In this document: positions 12,491-26,200 of the stretch, one piece after another | How positions within the stretch are numbered: the stretch's first letter is position 1 | How the letters are laid out: the number at the start of each line of letters is the position of its first letter | Source: Kryptolebias marmoratus | Lineage: Eukaryota; Chordata; Actinopteri; Cyprinodontiformes; Rivulidae | Length of the DNA: 64,000 nt | Assembly: GCF_001649575.2 (NCBI RefSeq) | Contig: NC_051441.1 | Span: 10,293,308-10,357,307, forward strand | Direction of reading: 5' to 3' | The notes under the pieces: generated by a model | Databases searched by the model: none | The model's input: only the letters and a program-made list of their open reading frames with translations | What the model was told of the DNA's origin: nothing | Position numbers and translations under genes: made by a program

Positions 12491-13769
12491 TTATCGAGGT
12501 GTTCATGTTTTAAGTGTTTCGTTTACCTTGTTGTAACTCTGTGTAACATGAACAGCCCTTAGTTTGGTTCTTCAGATGAATGTGAATCAGCAGTGTCCAC
12601 AACCTTTCTCAAAGCTGCGTGGTCATGCACCGGAGGAGGCATGCTGAATGAGCCTGGATGCTGGTTTGTAAATGTCTGGTCAGCATTGTGTTGTAAAGAG
12701 ATGGTGGCTCTTGGACTTCACTGAAAGCGGGGATTTCTGTGTGGAGATCAGTGTGGTAAAGAAAAAATACTGAAAGTACAACATTTCAGACAAAATAATC
12801 ACATGTCAGAAACCAAGACAATTCAGAATTGCAGCATTTAAGTAAGCAATACAGCAAAACCAAACATTTTTATAAATATTTTTTGTTTTCTGTCATACTT
12901 CATTTGCCTCTGTGATGTAGTTTTCTTGTCTCTCTTTACGGCCAATTCCTATAATTCATTTACACTAAAGATCAATACAATTGGAAAAATTTGTATTTAT
13001 TTGAAATGCAACACATTAGCAGTTCTCATTTACTATGTGTGGTCACAAATATGGCTTCTCCTCTGATGAGATACACACAGAAATATGAAAACACCGTGAA
13101 GAAAAACGTGTGTTTTGACATGCAAGGGGGCAGTAATCGGACTGGATCTGGTTGTACCAGTTGCCGCTCATCAAGGCTATCATACCAAGGCTGTCTAGTC
13201 TTCTGTAACTGTTTCTTGCTTTCTCTTTCCCTTTAACTCCCCCAGATGTTGAACAATATTGCTCAAAGCATTCTAATGAGGACACTTGCTCTCAGACACA
13301 CACATACATGTATGAACACATGCATAACTATTGTAATTTAAAGCGTCTATGTGATAGCAATCTTATCTTTGTCTGTGTCAGTCTCTCTCCATTTCTTTTC
13401 TTCCTCCCTGACCATTTCTCAATAATAAATCTGCTCTGCTCCGTGAGGCTTTTATTGGTTTTCACTCTACTTATTGCTTCTTTGGTCATTAAAACAGATG
13501 ATTTAGTGTGGGTGTGTTGGTCTCACACAGAGTAATGCTCAGGTTTTTTTTTTAACCCAGCACAAAGAAGAAAGGTGAGGTAATCTCTGTCTGAGAATAA
13601 AAAAATCTTGAGACTTTTTGGGTGAAGTTATTGGGTAAAAATGTCAAACTTATTTTTTATGTCTTTACCTGGAATAGATAAGTTTATGCACTTGATTAAC
13701 TGATAAGTATGAACACATCTTTGCTCCTCTGGAGACCTTAGATGTGTGTGTTAACCTGAGACAAGGAGG

Positions 13770-14160
13770 ACGGTTGTTGCTCATCACTCTGGGAAGGGTC
13801 TAAAGGTTATTTCCAAACAACTTAGGGTCCATCATTCTGCAATGAGAAAGATTATCCACAAGTGGAAAAACAGATAAGACAGATGCCAATCTTCCCAGCA
13901 TTGGACCTCCCAGTTAGTTCACCTCAAGGTCATTTCATGCAATCATCAGAAAAACTGCAAATAAGAGCTACATCTCAGAGTCTACAGGCTTCATGTTAAA
14001 TTTTAACTGTTGAAGGATTTTACAGTACAATAAGAAAAAGACTGAACAAGTAAAGTTTGTAAATGAACAAGTACATTTGTTTCTTCTTAACAAAATATAA
14101 CAGAGTGACTTTGGCTTTGCGTTTGAGCAAACGAGACTGCTTTTGGTCATGATACACAGC
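13770..14160 (+). mobile_element. decayed Tc1-like transposase relic
   Basis: Pieces read in shifting frames: LKVISKQLRVHHSAMRKIIH, KWKN, then STIRKRLNK, and finally FGHDTQ. These match the order of a known teleost Tc1-like transposase (paired-type DNA-binding part, RKRLNKYGL, FGHNAQ). Frameshifts and stops break the frame and most of the catalytic part is deleted, so it is inactive. Confidence 0.7.
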
Positions 14161-14560
14161 AGGAGATCTGATGGTAATTTGTGTAATTCGTCATGTGTTT
14201 TTCTGTATTAGATGTTCTATTTACTAAATTTACGATCTGGTAAGAACCATGTCTGTTTTATTATGTTCTGACTCAAAAAGTTGTTGTACTCATTCTTCAC
14301 ATGACTGTAGGTGAAACTTTATGTAAGTCTCTGAGAAGGACACTGTTATCACTCTGGAAACAATCTTCCCGTTCCTAAATGTTTACTGTTTTCAGAGTTA
14401 CAATGCGTTTTTACAGATGGAAGATTTTATTTTATCCGGTATGGTGTGGAATTTTTGTTCTTGAGATTTAAAAGAAAAATCAGCAGAGGAGGATTAAGAT
14501 AAAGTTATGTTTTAGATGAACCAGAGAAGGCAAGTTTGGACACAGTTGCATACAGTAAGG

Positions 14561-14582
14561 TGTGTGTGTGTGTGTGTGTGTG
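14561..14582 (+). repeat. (TG)n microsatellite
   Basis: Eleven tandem TG units. Confidence 0.9.
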
Positions 14583-15299
14583 TCTCACAAAGAGATGAGT
14601 CAGATCCGCAGTCGCCCGGGCCCCCGATAAACTCTGTTAACTGACTGATAAAGCAGACCTGGAAGACAGAAGAGTCAAAACATGTGTAAATACAGATTGT
14701 TGGAACTTAAAATTTACACAGAAAACCATGTAAAAAAGCAGGATAAAAAATAAGACAGCTGAAATTAAGCCATTCAGTAATCAGTAATCACTAAAGGGGA
14801 ACAGTCTAAATGAGATAAAAGTGAGTGATAATTTAAAAAAAAATACATATTAGATTTAAAGAAATAGACTACAAAGTGACAAGAAACAAATCAAAATTAG
14901 TGGAAGATAACAGTTGGAGAAAAAAATGACCTCAATTCATATTTTCATGTTTTCAGACTGTTTGTGTGGATGTCTCTTTGGGAGAACTGGGGGTCTGTTT
15001 TATGCATCTGTTTTTTATTATAAAGAGACATACCTGTTTTAGACATTATTCTATTTAACTTGCACACTGAAACTTGGATTTATATGTAGTTTGTGAGCTC
15101 AGATGCATCCAAAGTTGCATAAAATGTTTCATTAAGTTAGCAGAATATATCTGTATCATGTTTTAGCAGATAATTTGCTGCCAAAAATTTAATAATACCT
15201 AAAAACATCTTACATCTTCAAACTGTCCTCATGTGTCATGCAATTAGAACAAGAACCAAACTTTGTATTTATAATATCACAGTGTAGGAAGTCCTTATT

Positions 15300-15480
15300 G
15301 TTTTGACCTTCACCCTTTTTTCCGTTCATTCGGCGCCTTCGTCTTCTCTCCTCTGGCGGCGTCATGGGTGCCCACGGTTCCCAGGCCCCTCGACGACAGG
15401 TCATTTAATGGTCATCTAGCCGGGGCCCTGAGGTTAACGTGGAACGCATCTTTTCCAGGGCTCCTCGGCCATCAGCACTT
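15300..15480. promoter_or_regulatory. isolated GC-rich patch in the presumed coro7 intron
   Basis: A CpG-containing block (GGCGCCTTCG, TGGCGGCGTC, CCTCGACGACAG) within AT-rich DNA. No exon match. It may be a regulatory element or an old promoter. Confidence 0.25.
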
Positions 15481-16198
15481 CCCAGATATAGACACACAGA
15501 GCAGACAGCAGGGATACAAACCAAACACACCACAGCCCTGCTATTTATTTCTGTCATTAGCCTCAAACTATCTTTCTTAATGTGCATGTAAAGGATTTAT
15601 GTTTCCCATTAGGACTTTTAACACCCTTCCTTACTCTAACAGTTTCTGCATACCCTGACTTCCTTATGCCCACCCACATTCTGCAGAACTCCCAGCTCCA
15701 CCCAGCTCTGAATGTCAGGGGAAGGAGCCCTCCTACCAGTTTATGACCAATGACCTGGCTGTTTTATAGCTGAGCCAGTCTGGACCAGTTTACCACACAT
15801 TTAAAGTGTCTTACTTTGGGGGGTACATGTTAGTTTTTCTTTGTTCAAACTATGACTGTGTGTAACTTCTGAGAACTTTTTTCTGATTATTCTTATTTAT
15901 CTAAAATAAGTAGAATTGTGTGTGTGTTGTGGATAGTCATATGTAAATATTTGTCAAACCAACTAAAGCTGGTTTTCTTCCCTGTGCTTCCTCTTATAAA
16001 AATAAAGATTGTGGGGGTTTTTTAATGCCTGCATTATGTAAAGCAGATGCTCTGTCCATCATGTGCTCAGACAGCAGTCTCTGCTTTATCTTTTACATAG
16101 AAGGGGGATTCTTTTTCTACACATGCTTTAGTTAAAATGGTAAATGGTGCAGACACAGTGCCAAACATCATTGTTTTGTTCGGTACACTGGTTAGCTA

Positions 16199-16224
16199 AA
16201 ATAAATAAATAAATAAATAAATAA
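16199..16224 (+). repeat. (AAAT)n microsatellite
   Basis: About six tandem AAAT units. Confidence 0.85.
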
Positions 16225-16379
16225 GGTTTCTGAATCTGTCAAGAAGAAGCTACACCAATGACAGCTTGTAATGAAGAATTACTCTGTTTCTTGAGGACAG
16301 GAGGGAAATCTGAAGTTGTTGGAGTTTTCTGTGTGCGGACTTCAGGGAGTTTATGGGAAGTGTGAGATGGATCACTGCA

Positions 16380-16640
16380 GACCTGATGTCAAGGGCCTAA
16401 GTTTAATTAGATTCTGCGTGTGCTCCTGTGTGCCACTAGTTGTGCTCGTCTGAGTGTGCTGGTCAACAGGGGCCAGATGAAGTGAATCAAAAGGGGGGCG
16501 CTTGGCAGCCCTTCTGAGACTGGGGCTCAGACACGGCCACAGCTGGCCCCTTCAGCTGACAATCCCCACTTTTCTTTGACTCTCAGGAGCGCAGTGCGTC
16601 AAACCTAATTCCTTTCTAATGAAATGGCTACTGAAGGTAG
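16380..16640. promoter_or_regulatory. candidate conserved non-coding element
   Basis: A stretch of balanced base composition with TTTAATTAGATT, GGCGCTTGGCAGCCC (NFI-like), CACAGCTGGCCCC and CAGCTGAC. It stands out from AT-rich flanks and has no coding match. That it is an enhancer is inferred. Confidence 0.25.
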
Positions 16641-16788
16641 CTAGGCAAGCAGACCCAAAACACCTATTAAAAACATATTGGAAACAAAAAACACACTCAG
16701 TGGAAAACCAAAGTCAGACTGTAGTACATTTCAGCTCACAGCGTGGATAATGTGCAGCTTGTTGGGATTGAAATATAGAAGTTTTTTT

Positions 16789-16814
16789 AAAGACTAGGAG
16801 ACAACCTAGTCTTT
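16789..16814. repeat. short hairpin followed by a T run
   Basis: AAAGACTAGG and CCTAGTCTTT pair perfectly over 10 bases around a 6-base loop, then T continues to 16820. Confidence 0.7.
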
Positions 16815-19800
16815 TTTTTTTAACTTGGATTTACATTTTAATTAAATAAGTTCTTAGCACAGTAACTAGAAGCCCATGTAATCCACGACTGATCAACCCT
16901 GCCAATGATTAAGTTCTCAATTAATTGACTGACTTCTTTTTTTTTTTAAGAGGACTTCCAAAAATGCCCAAAGTGGGTTCATTTATTATTTTTTTTCATT
17001 AACAACAGTAAAAGTTATATTTTTGAAAAAACCTTAACCCTTTTTTTTTACTCTGGTTATTTGGTCACATTTAGGCATCTATAGCAAACCTTTTGATGCA
17101 TACAAAAATTATTTTGTTGGGCTTCAGAAAAAGATATATATCTTGTCTCAAAATGGGCACTATCAAATTGTCAACTGCATACTTGAGATCTCCTTTTTTC
17201 TTTCTGTAAAAAGGAGCATTTGTGAACATTTAGACAGTACAAGTGTATAGGTTTGATAGTTTGGAGTTTACAACAATAAAAAAGTTAATTTTTGTCTATT
17301 AATTGTCTTTTTTGCACATTTTACTAATTTTGCTGGATTGCTTCAACTTGAAAGCATTTTATATTACAGCTGACTCATATTTACTGCTATTTGATTATAT
17401 TTTTCTGTAACTTGTATTCACTTTGTAACATTTTTGTGACTTTGGAGTTCATATCCTGGAGATGATTTAGTGCTTCTGTGTTGTTCTGTTAGGAATCCCA
17501 TTTAATGTCAGTGGATTACTCTGCTCCAGTCCTTCCATTGTAGAGGAAATGTTAACACCCTTGGGCCTGCAGTGTAAATGAGGATAAGGCCATTAGCTGT
17601 GTCCAGGTCTTTCACACACGAATGATAACAAAGAGAATGAAAGTGTGTGTTCTGTCCCTGCTAGAAGAAAGAAGAAAGGTTATCAGAACACTAAATAAGG
17701 GATCTCCTGGTCTTATGAACTGTCTTCATCAGATAGCGGTTCTAGAAATAACTTTAAGGTTTATATGCTCATTCTTTGAAATAACAGCCAACACTTCATC
17801 ACCACAGCCCATCTGCTAAATAACTCATCGTTCCTGTGTTGTTTTATAATCAGACAGTGAATGTGAAAAGAACTTGGAGGTGCAGTATGTCCTTGTATGG
17901 TCACACTTTGAAGTTGGAGCTACATCTCTTAAGCTGTAATAAAAAATTTAAAAAAACTCCAAAAATCATGTCCTTTAGAATGATCACTGCACCATTTGCT
18001 TCCATAGTTGATGATTTCCATTCTATAATTTTTCCAGAAAGTAATGGCCTCCAGAAGATGAATTCTGATAACTTGGGTTATGACTCTGAGTTTACAAAAC
18101 TGCTGTTTAGCTTTTATCTGTGTAAGATGCAGTTGAAAGCTTGTGTTTATGCTAAACTACAGTGCTCGTCAGAGTAGACTTGCTCGAATAATAAGCCCAG
18201 TAATATTATTGTTAGTATGGAAACATGTTGGAACTAGTTAAAGGTGTGACTCTTCCCATTTGGGAGTTCCAAAGAAGCTAAAATGGCTGCAATGTCACTA
18301 TAAAAGTTTAGATTTAGCCATTTTTAGCATCGCCCACTGAGTTCTTGATCATCACAAATGTCTCAACAAATAACATAATTTTTCCTGTCATTGGCTTTAC
18401 TTATTTTTAACCACATGTAACCTATTTTATCCTGTAATCAAAGCTTTATCAAATGAACTACATGTTGCAGTGAGAAAGATTTGAAACTAGTGACAGACTC
18501 TAAAGTCAAAAGGTTTGTTGAGGAAGTGTAGACTTTGATTTAGTCCAACTTGTTTTTGCATCTACAAAAGTTGGCAGTGAAAGAATGGAAGTCTAATATG
18601 TTTCCACATTGGCATCACTTGTCAGACCTGGATGGTATGATATATTTATGGAGCCCACTTTGATATATTTTTTAAAAAAAAGCATTTAAGTAGCTAACAA
18701 CAGCATTCACAGTTTCATAATGTAACATCCACATTTGCTTATTTGGCACTTTACATTCCATTAATTTTACGCTTAAAAAAGCTGCCAGTTATGATTAGTA
18801 TCTGTATTTGCTACAGCTATATTAAACTATTTAGACCTTGATTCTGATGATAGATGATAATCTTGTATTTCATTTTTTTTTAAACAACATTGAACACTTT
18901 TTTTGAAATAACATCCTAACTGCTTCTAAATAAATGTTACAAAATAACCCAAAGAGGCCATTTAATTTCATACTCAACTGATTGTATTGAAAAGTACTAA
19001 CCTTGTTTTTTTGCACCTAAAATTTTGTGATTCAAGACTCACTAAGTCTTGTTTCATGCCTGACGTTTTTGCTTACGGTTGCTCTAAATACCTCTGTGAT
19101 TCTGTGTGATTTTTCAAAGGTTTACTTGAGAGTCCCTGCTGACCAGAGACAGTTTGATAGCTCTGGATGGGCTGCAGGTCTGCAGTCTGAGGAGTCAGGC
19201 GGGGTGATAAAGAGGGCCGATCGAGTTCACAGTTCAGCAGACTCTTCACCCTCAGTGATAGTGTGCCACTCACTCTCACTGACAGGGGGTTACGTAATCC
19301 AGAAACTGATAAAGACAAGAGCGTGATGAAGAAAAAAGTAGTGTGAAGTAATTTATAGACACGTATTGTAACTCTGCGTACTCACTGTACAGAATAGTTT
19401 GGATCAAATCAAATGTTTGAAAGAATTTTGACCTTTTTTTTCAGTCTAGAGAGAATGTGAGTGTCAGACCAAACCAGAAAAACAACAATATTTGAATAAT
19501 AATGTAAACCCATAAAACACGCCGACTAACATTTTTTGGTGTCATATTTCTCAAAGCCTGTCTCCTTTTTTGTTCTTTCTTTTTTCTGACTCACTACCTG
19601 TCATCTGGAGCTTATTGTGACGTGTCTTAGTGTGTGTTTTTATTAGTAAGGCTGGCCAAGCTTAAGGTCATGATCTAAGACAGCAGAGAAAGGTCCCTTT
19701 GACTGATACTGATCAGGTCATAGCTCAGCCCATAACCTTATATCTCAACAGGCTACTTCCATTAGCTTTATCTATATACATTACTGTATATGTCCGATGC

Positions 19801-22800
19801 TATCAGTGGCTGTATCTGCTCACACAAGAGCATATTGTGTTGGTTTCTGTGCATTTTTATGAAAAAACTTTGTGTGTTTTCCTGTAGTGGGACATGTATA
19901 CAGTATATGTCCGGTTTAGGAAGATTTGAGGATTTTTTTTCTTTTTTGAAGGGGTGGGGTGAGCTTTTTTTTAAAGGAAAATAAGAATGCAGCTGAACTT
20001 TATTACCTTGTAAGATTTCTTCTCAGCTGCAGATGTCCAGTAATATACACCCCATCTCTGTAATTGTCTGTCGTCCACTTGTCCATTTGTCTGACCCTTC
20101 ATAAGTTTTTTAGATCTTTACTCTGTCTTACACATTATTAAATGCCAACACATTTTCATAATCCTAATTTACTTGGTTTGCTTCAGACTCGCACAAACAC
20201 ACACGTGGGCAGCAGTGATAAAGCCATCATATCTGCTGGTGCTGATGGCTGCTGTCATGAGCAGAAGGTCATTTTATGATCTTCGTTCAGGTCTGTGTGA
20301 GGTGATGGCAGACGTGAAAGGAGGCGTGCTCTCTCTGCTTTCTGTTTTGTGTAAACTCTGGTATGAGCAGAGGAGCAGTGACAGACGGAAACCGTGAAGG
20401 GGATTTTGGGATCATCGTACGGCTCTTTGCAAAGTGTTGGAAGGGTTTGAAATGTGTCAAGACATTAGGAGGCGCAGAATGGCCTAAAGTGTAAAAACTT
20501 GCTTTTGCCCTATTTTTAGTGTGTCAGCAAACAGATTATGTCTGCTTATTTAGCTTATTTTAGCATAATTTGATATGTTTTATCACATGTGATGAAACCT
20601 ATTCAAGAAAAGATGTGGATTAGAGTGTCAGGCTGGACTTGTTACAACGCTGTTTACGTCTTTTTTGAAAGAAGTCTGTGATCAGTTTTTCATTGATAAT
20701 CAGCCCATGTGAGATCTGTGTAAAGAACTTACTCCAAGAATTAATTCTGTTTTTCTGAGACATGCTGCTGTTAAGAGCATGTACCCACACATCGCTAAAC
20801 AGCATCATTAGCCCTTGTGTGCAAGTGTGTACATGCATGCATGCATGTGTTTTACTGTGTGGGAAAACAGGCCGGTGGGGAGGTGGAGCGTGAAAACGAC
20901 AGTAAACAGAGGCCACTATCAGTGATTAAGCTCCGCTCTTATTATGTGGCTGTTTGACTTGTTGTCCATTTACTGTGAGAAAACCAGAGATAAGACGTTC
21001 GAGAACGTCGAGGCAGTTCGGAGAAATAATTTGGATCGGAGGTGCAGAGAGAGCTCAGGGCAGAAGCAAGGTGGGGAAGGTTGGAGTGAAGGAGAGGGCT
21101 GTGGGAATGGAGGTGCTCAGGGGATCCCTGTGGACTGACTCGGACATGGGAACACAGACTGGACCTAACGAAGCGTGGCTGCCCCTCGCTGGCATCACAA
21201 GCCTGGGAGGGGAGAGGGAGGCCCAGGTCTGATACATGCTCAGTTTTTAATTGATCTCCCACCTGGCAGAAGACGACGACAGTGACATAGAGGAGAAGAA
21301 GAGGTAGAACTACTTGAACCTGTCTTTAACACCTGTAGAGAAAAACAATAACATTCACATTACAGAAGGTTCATGGTTTAGTTTTAGGAAGTTATGCCAA
21401 TCGGTGTGGCATCACATGACACATAAAACAAAATAACTGACATTAAACAAGGAATTCATCATTTTATTGTAAATCCCTGTTGTTGTTTGATTTATTTTGT
21501 TCCAAAAGCGGAACCCTGAAGATTACAGCAAGGTCTTCTGTTTGAGATTCAGGAAGTGTAAAAGAAAATGTAAATGTTGATCCACCTTCTGTTTTTTATA
21601 TTTTACTTTAAGAAGCCAGACCTTCTTCTGTTCTTTAAAAAGAGTCTTTACCTGACTTATTGAGCATCATTCACTGTTTTAGTTTGGAAATTGACTTCAT
21701 GTTTACTTATTTTTAATCCTGTCCAGGTATCTGACTATTAGTTTTTTCCTTTAGTTGATGTACTTAAAGTAATATTTTATACTTCTCTATTCTGTGTTTT
21801 TGTTGATGTTTTTCTTTAATTCAACTAATGAAACAAGTAAATTATATCTTGTCATGGCAGGCTGTTAATAACAGTGCTCAAAGGTATAATTTTGTAAAAA
21901 AGTTTTTTGCTTAGTTATCTGTTATGCGTAAACACAACAATGGTTCATTCCTTGAGTTTAAGAGCCATTTTATGTATGAATGACTCATAGTTCAAGCATT
22001 TTTTAGATGCCTTAACAAACAAACAAAAAACATTCCTCTGAAAATGGTCTCACACTGATAATATCTGATTTATTGTCACTGTCAACCGAGCAAAAGATGT
22101 GAGAGGTGATGATGACAGACCCAACGTTTTCTGCTTAGATTCATACAGATAAATGGAAGGCGTGTAGTTTCATGCTTTTTAAGTTCGCTGTGACATCTTC
22201 CACTTACAGCAAACCCTCACGTGTCACTGTGTGTAGTAAGAAACGTACACAAACTAACCCGGTCATTATATTGTCATACATAGAGCATTACATCAGCGGT
22301 CTGTCAGTCTCGAGTGGCGTTCCCCTGGAATAGTACCATTTCCCAAGGTCATCATTATAAGCCAATCACTGGAAGTGCCACCCTCCACTTTAATCAGCCT
22401 CTGTCCTCTTTCATCCCGTCTGTGCCCGCCCTGAAAGTCGTGCACACAGGCCGACTGTTGCTGCCGTTTTTGAAGGGAGAGAGGAAAGATTTTAGAACAA
22501 AGAGGTTGAGAAAAAGAGAGATTTGCCAGCATTTGTAGAACTATTTCCTGTTTAGTTGCTCAATTCTACTTTCCTCATTAAATCCTAAGTTCTGCCGCCC
22601 TCGATCCTCTTAGTTTATGAGAGGAAGCAGGTGACTGTGGATTTGTTTAGGCTTGAGCTGATGAAGGTTTGAGGTACAGCTAAAAGGGTTATATGACAGA
22701 AAATGAATCTTCTTTGATAGCCATAAATTAGCTATTTATCACCTCTCATTTTGTGTTTTACATGATTAAATTAAATATAATTTGAGCTTGAAGTCTTTGT

Positions 22801-23177
22801 TGTGCAATACTAGTTAAACAATACATCAGCAGTTAATCAAAACACTCAAGCTATTGGTCAGCAAAATATTGAAGTATAAAAATATTTTATGGTTCTTTGC
22901 CTTCATTATTAATGTTGTAAAAAAACAATTTTAAGATTAAGTGAATGAGTCCATTTCTTGCTCCCATTTCTACTAATAAAAAGGTTGGAGTATTCTTTGA
23001 GTGTCTGAACTCACTCTGGTTACTCTTTTATCCTAAAACTGAGCAAACTGTGCCACCTAGTGGCAACGAAGTAGACCATCTCACAGAACCTCTGACATAC
23101 TGTTTAAAAAAAACTATAAGAGTAAAAGCTTTTTGTGACTAATTGTTACTCTTTCTGTTTTGTCTCTTTAATCGCAG

Positions 23178-23232
23178 GATGCTAATCCCCCTGTTTGATG
23201 AAGACACCGGTCTGCTCCTACTTGCTGGCATT
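23178..23232 (+). CDS. coro7: coro7 exon (first in window): end of first coronin unit
   Basis: The acceptor is atcgcAG and the donor is GTAAGC. The exon encodes MLIPLFDEDTGLLLLAGI after one base that completes a split codon. It corresponds to human CLVPLLDPDSGLLVLAGK. The usual final Lys of the coronin GKGD motif is Ile here. Confidence 0.9.
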
Positions 23233-26200
23233 GTAAGCTGTTAATCTATAACTTTTGTTTTGTTCTGTCAGATCAAATCACTTAGTAATGACTTACATAT
23301 TGAATCCTTAGTACTGTGCAGAGGTCATTAAACATCATTTATTTCTCCTTTGTTTTTTTCCTCCAAGGATCCAGACTTTCTTGTAATCTTTTAAAGTGGT
23401 CTTAATTAATATTTCTTCCAATTTTCTTTGGTCTTTGGTTGCTTCACTGTTTCTGTCCATCACCTGACCATCTTTAGAAGAATATTTTATTTATATTTAT
23501 TTTATTTTTTATTTTAAGAGATTGCAAGAAAGTCTGATTCCTTGAAAGCAAAATATAAAGAAATTAGGAGTGGTTTAAAATATTTGCACAGCGCTGCATG
23601 TTGTATCTGTTCTTTATTTTACAGGTCAAACTGTACTATTGGATTACATTTGACTTCTTAGTTGATCATTATCTTGTTGTGACAAATTGACTTGATATAA
23701 CTTTGAGTTAATGATGTTTTTTTCTTTTCTTTTAGGGAGACACTGGGATTGATTGTTTTGAAATCTCCTCCTCTGAGCCTTTCCTATCTCAAGGTGAAAC
23801 TAGGATTTTTATCTGTCTACTCAGAGATTACTACAGCCTCCTTTATAGTATTGATTGTCTTTCTTTTTTAGTGAGCCACTGTCTAACTGATGCGTCGACA
23901 CGAGGGGTTGCCATGGTACCCAAGCTGGCGCTGGATGTCATGTCCTGTGAAGTGATGCGTGTTCTTCAGCTGACGGACAGCTGCATCGTTCCAGTCAGCT
24001 ACCAAGTCCCTCGTAAGGTAGATGAGCCCACACATTCAGTAGACTCGTGATTCGCTTCTTGTTGTGGTTTTCTTAATCAATACACTTGTCCCCTGTGACC
24101 CGTTGTCCTCCAGCATTCAGGCCAGGAGTTTCATGAAGACCTTTACCCAGACACACTGGGCTCAACTCCAGCAATGTCTGCTGAGGAGTGGTGGAAGGGA
24201 GGGAACAAACAGGTAACAGACCCCCGCCCTCACAACAAGTTACTCCAGTCTGTACAGCACAGACAGATAAAACAAGAAGCTCCGTTTGTCCTCAGGTGGA
24301 GAAAGTCAGCCTCCATCCAGACAAACGGCCCAAACCACCAACAAAACAGACAGCAGGCAAGAAGGACATGGCCAGTTCAGGGAGCAAAGAGGTGAGAGAC
24401 AAGTTTAAAATTATTATTGATATTTTAGGCAGTTTTTTGTTTTTAATTTAAGAGACTTGACAATCCCCCTTCTGCTTTTCCAGGATCAGCCTCGTGGCTG
24501 CTCCACCTCCAGCAGTCCTCTGAGCACCCCCAGCAGCAGCAGCAGCGCCGCCCCGTCCCGCTCACCTTCTACCACCTCCGGTCTCTCCTCAGGCTTCGTC
24601 CCCAGTCCAAGTCCCAGCCAGAGCACCAAGGCTATCCAAAGCTTGCTTGGTAGAAACACACACACCTGAGACACAAATACAAATACAAATAAAATTTTGT
24701 TTTTACTTGTTTTTGTTTTGTTTGTTTTTTCCCCAGGGCCATCGTCTAAGTTTCGACACATCCAGGGTGTAGTGATGCACCGGGACACACACATCACCAA
24801 CATCCGCAACCTCAACCTGACTACACCTGGCGAGTGTGACGGCTTCTGTGTCAACCGTCAGCGTGTGGCCGTGCCGCTCTCCATCTCTGGAGGCCAGATC
24901 GCTGTGCTTGAGGTATATCAGCTGCTTGGGGGAAAAGAAATCAGGGTTTTAAATAAGTGAAACTGTAGTTGGTCTTTTTCTCTCCTGCACTTTACTGCTT
25001 TTGTATGAATTTATGATTCTTCTTGTCAGCGCTCTGAGCCGGGCAGACTTCCAGAAACGGCCTTTCCCACCATCCAGAACTCTGTAAATGTGGCCGACTT
25101 TTCTTGGGACCCTTTTGACACACACAGACTTGCTGTGGGTGAGTTGATTCAAATTTTATAACAAACAAGCCCTAGATGTTTTTTAAGTATTCAGGGGAAC
25201 ATTTCCTATTCTCAAAGCCAAATTTTATACTTCTTGTAGTTTTATTTAAGCCTCATTAATCACTAATTATCTCTTTTTTATGTATGTGATGGAGTGTGTA
25301 TTTAAAATGTGTGTGTCCCTATTTAGCTGGTGATGATGCTAAGATCCGGGTGTGGAGGGTACCAAAAGGTGGACTGAAAGAGACCATTACTGAGCCTGAG
25401 CTCATCTTGCAAGGTAGGAGGAAAAACATGAGGAACAAAGTAAAATTTGTCTGTTTGCAGTGATGCTGTTTCTGAATTCAATTCAGTTTCAAATGTTATG
25501 TTATGGTAAAGAATTCAAGTAATTAAAAAAGGGTGTGAAATTATTGCGAGAGCAAGACTTAGCTCGGTGAGCATGACCCTTCAGGGGCCCCGTAGGACGG
25601 CGATTATCACAGTGAAGTTGACTGACAGCTGCCATGACTCCTTCTAGGCCACACAGAGAAGATCTACTCCATCAAGTTTCACCCTCTGGCCAGTGGAATC
25701 CTGGTCTCTTCATCCTACGATTTCACTGTCAGACTGTGGAACCTGGAGAGTGGAGAACAGGTCAAAGTCCTCACCGGACACGAGGACCAGGTGGGTGACC
25801 AAGAACCAGGAAAGACCACAAACAACTTGAATTTAACGCAGAAAAACTGTGAAATCCTTGCTAACTCTTCAGAAGTTGTTTTATGCGGTTTGTGATTAAA
25901 CAAATTGGTCATGAGAATATATTTGCCTAAAGTTCAATAGTTTCATCTTATTTTTTTTGTTTGTTTCTTCTTGTTGTTTATGTTCAGGTGTTCGGCATGG
26001 CATGGAGCCCAGATGGCAAGCTGCTGGCCACCGTTTGCAAAGATGGAAAAGTTCGCATCTATGACCCTCGCAAGTCCACTGCACCTCTACAAGTACGTAA
26101 AATAACACACTGTACAAAGTAATGAGACTTGTCTTTTGGTTTATAGGCTAAAAATGGTTTAAAAAGACTAACCACAGCTTTTAGGAATAAACAATAAAAA

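Larger units (their letters stand above)
1..23177 (+). other. presumed large upstream intron of coro7
   Basis: The first visible coro7 exon begins at 23178 in mid-protein, so earlier exons must lie upstream. I saw no exon matching the first ~280 residues in this stretch. The interval holds repeats, two CpG-rich patches and a possible antisense exon. 17000-22900 contains only AT-rich DNA with no recognised feature. Confidence 0.55.

Noticed and set aside
20941..21262. Overlapping frames on both strands in the presumed coro7 intron
   Set aside because: A locally GC-richer stretch gives open frames on several frames at once, without coronin or other similarity.
1..23177. Missing N-terminal coro7 exons
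   Set aside because: I looked for exons of the first propeller (for example FSPFDDFLLATGSAD-like or GFNQMRERE-like) and saw none, so they are taken to lie upstream of the window. Short exons could still have been missed by eye.
24486..24854. 122-codon minus-strand frame across coro7 exons
   Set aside because: It is the antisense shadow of two real coro7 exons and their intron. The plus strand matches coronin-7 with correct splice phases.
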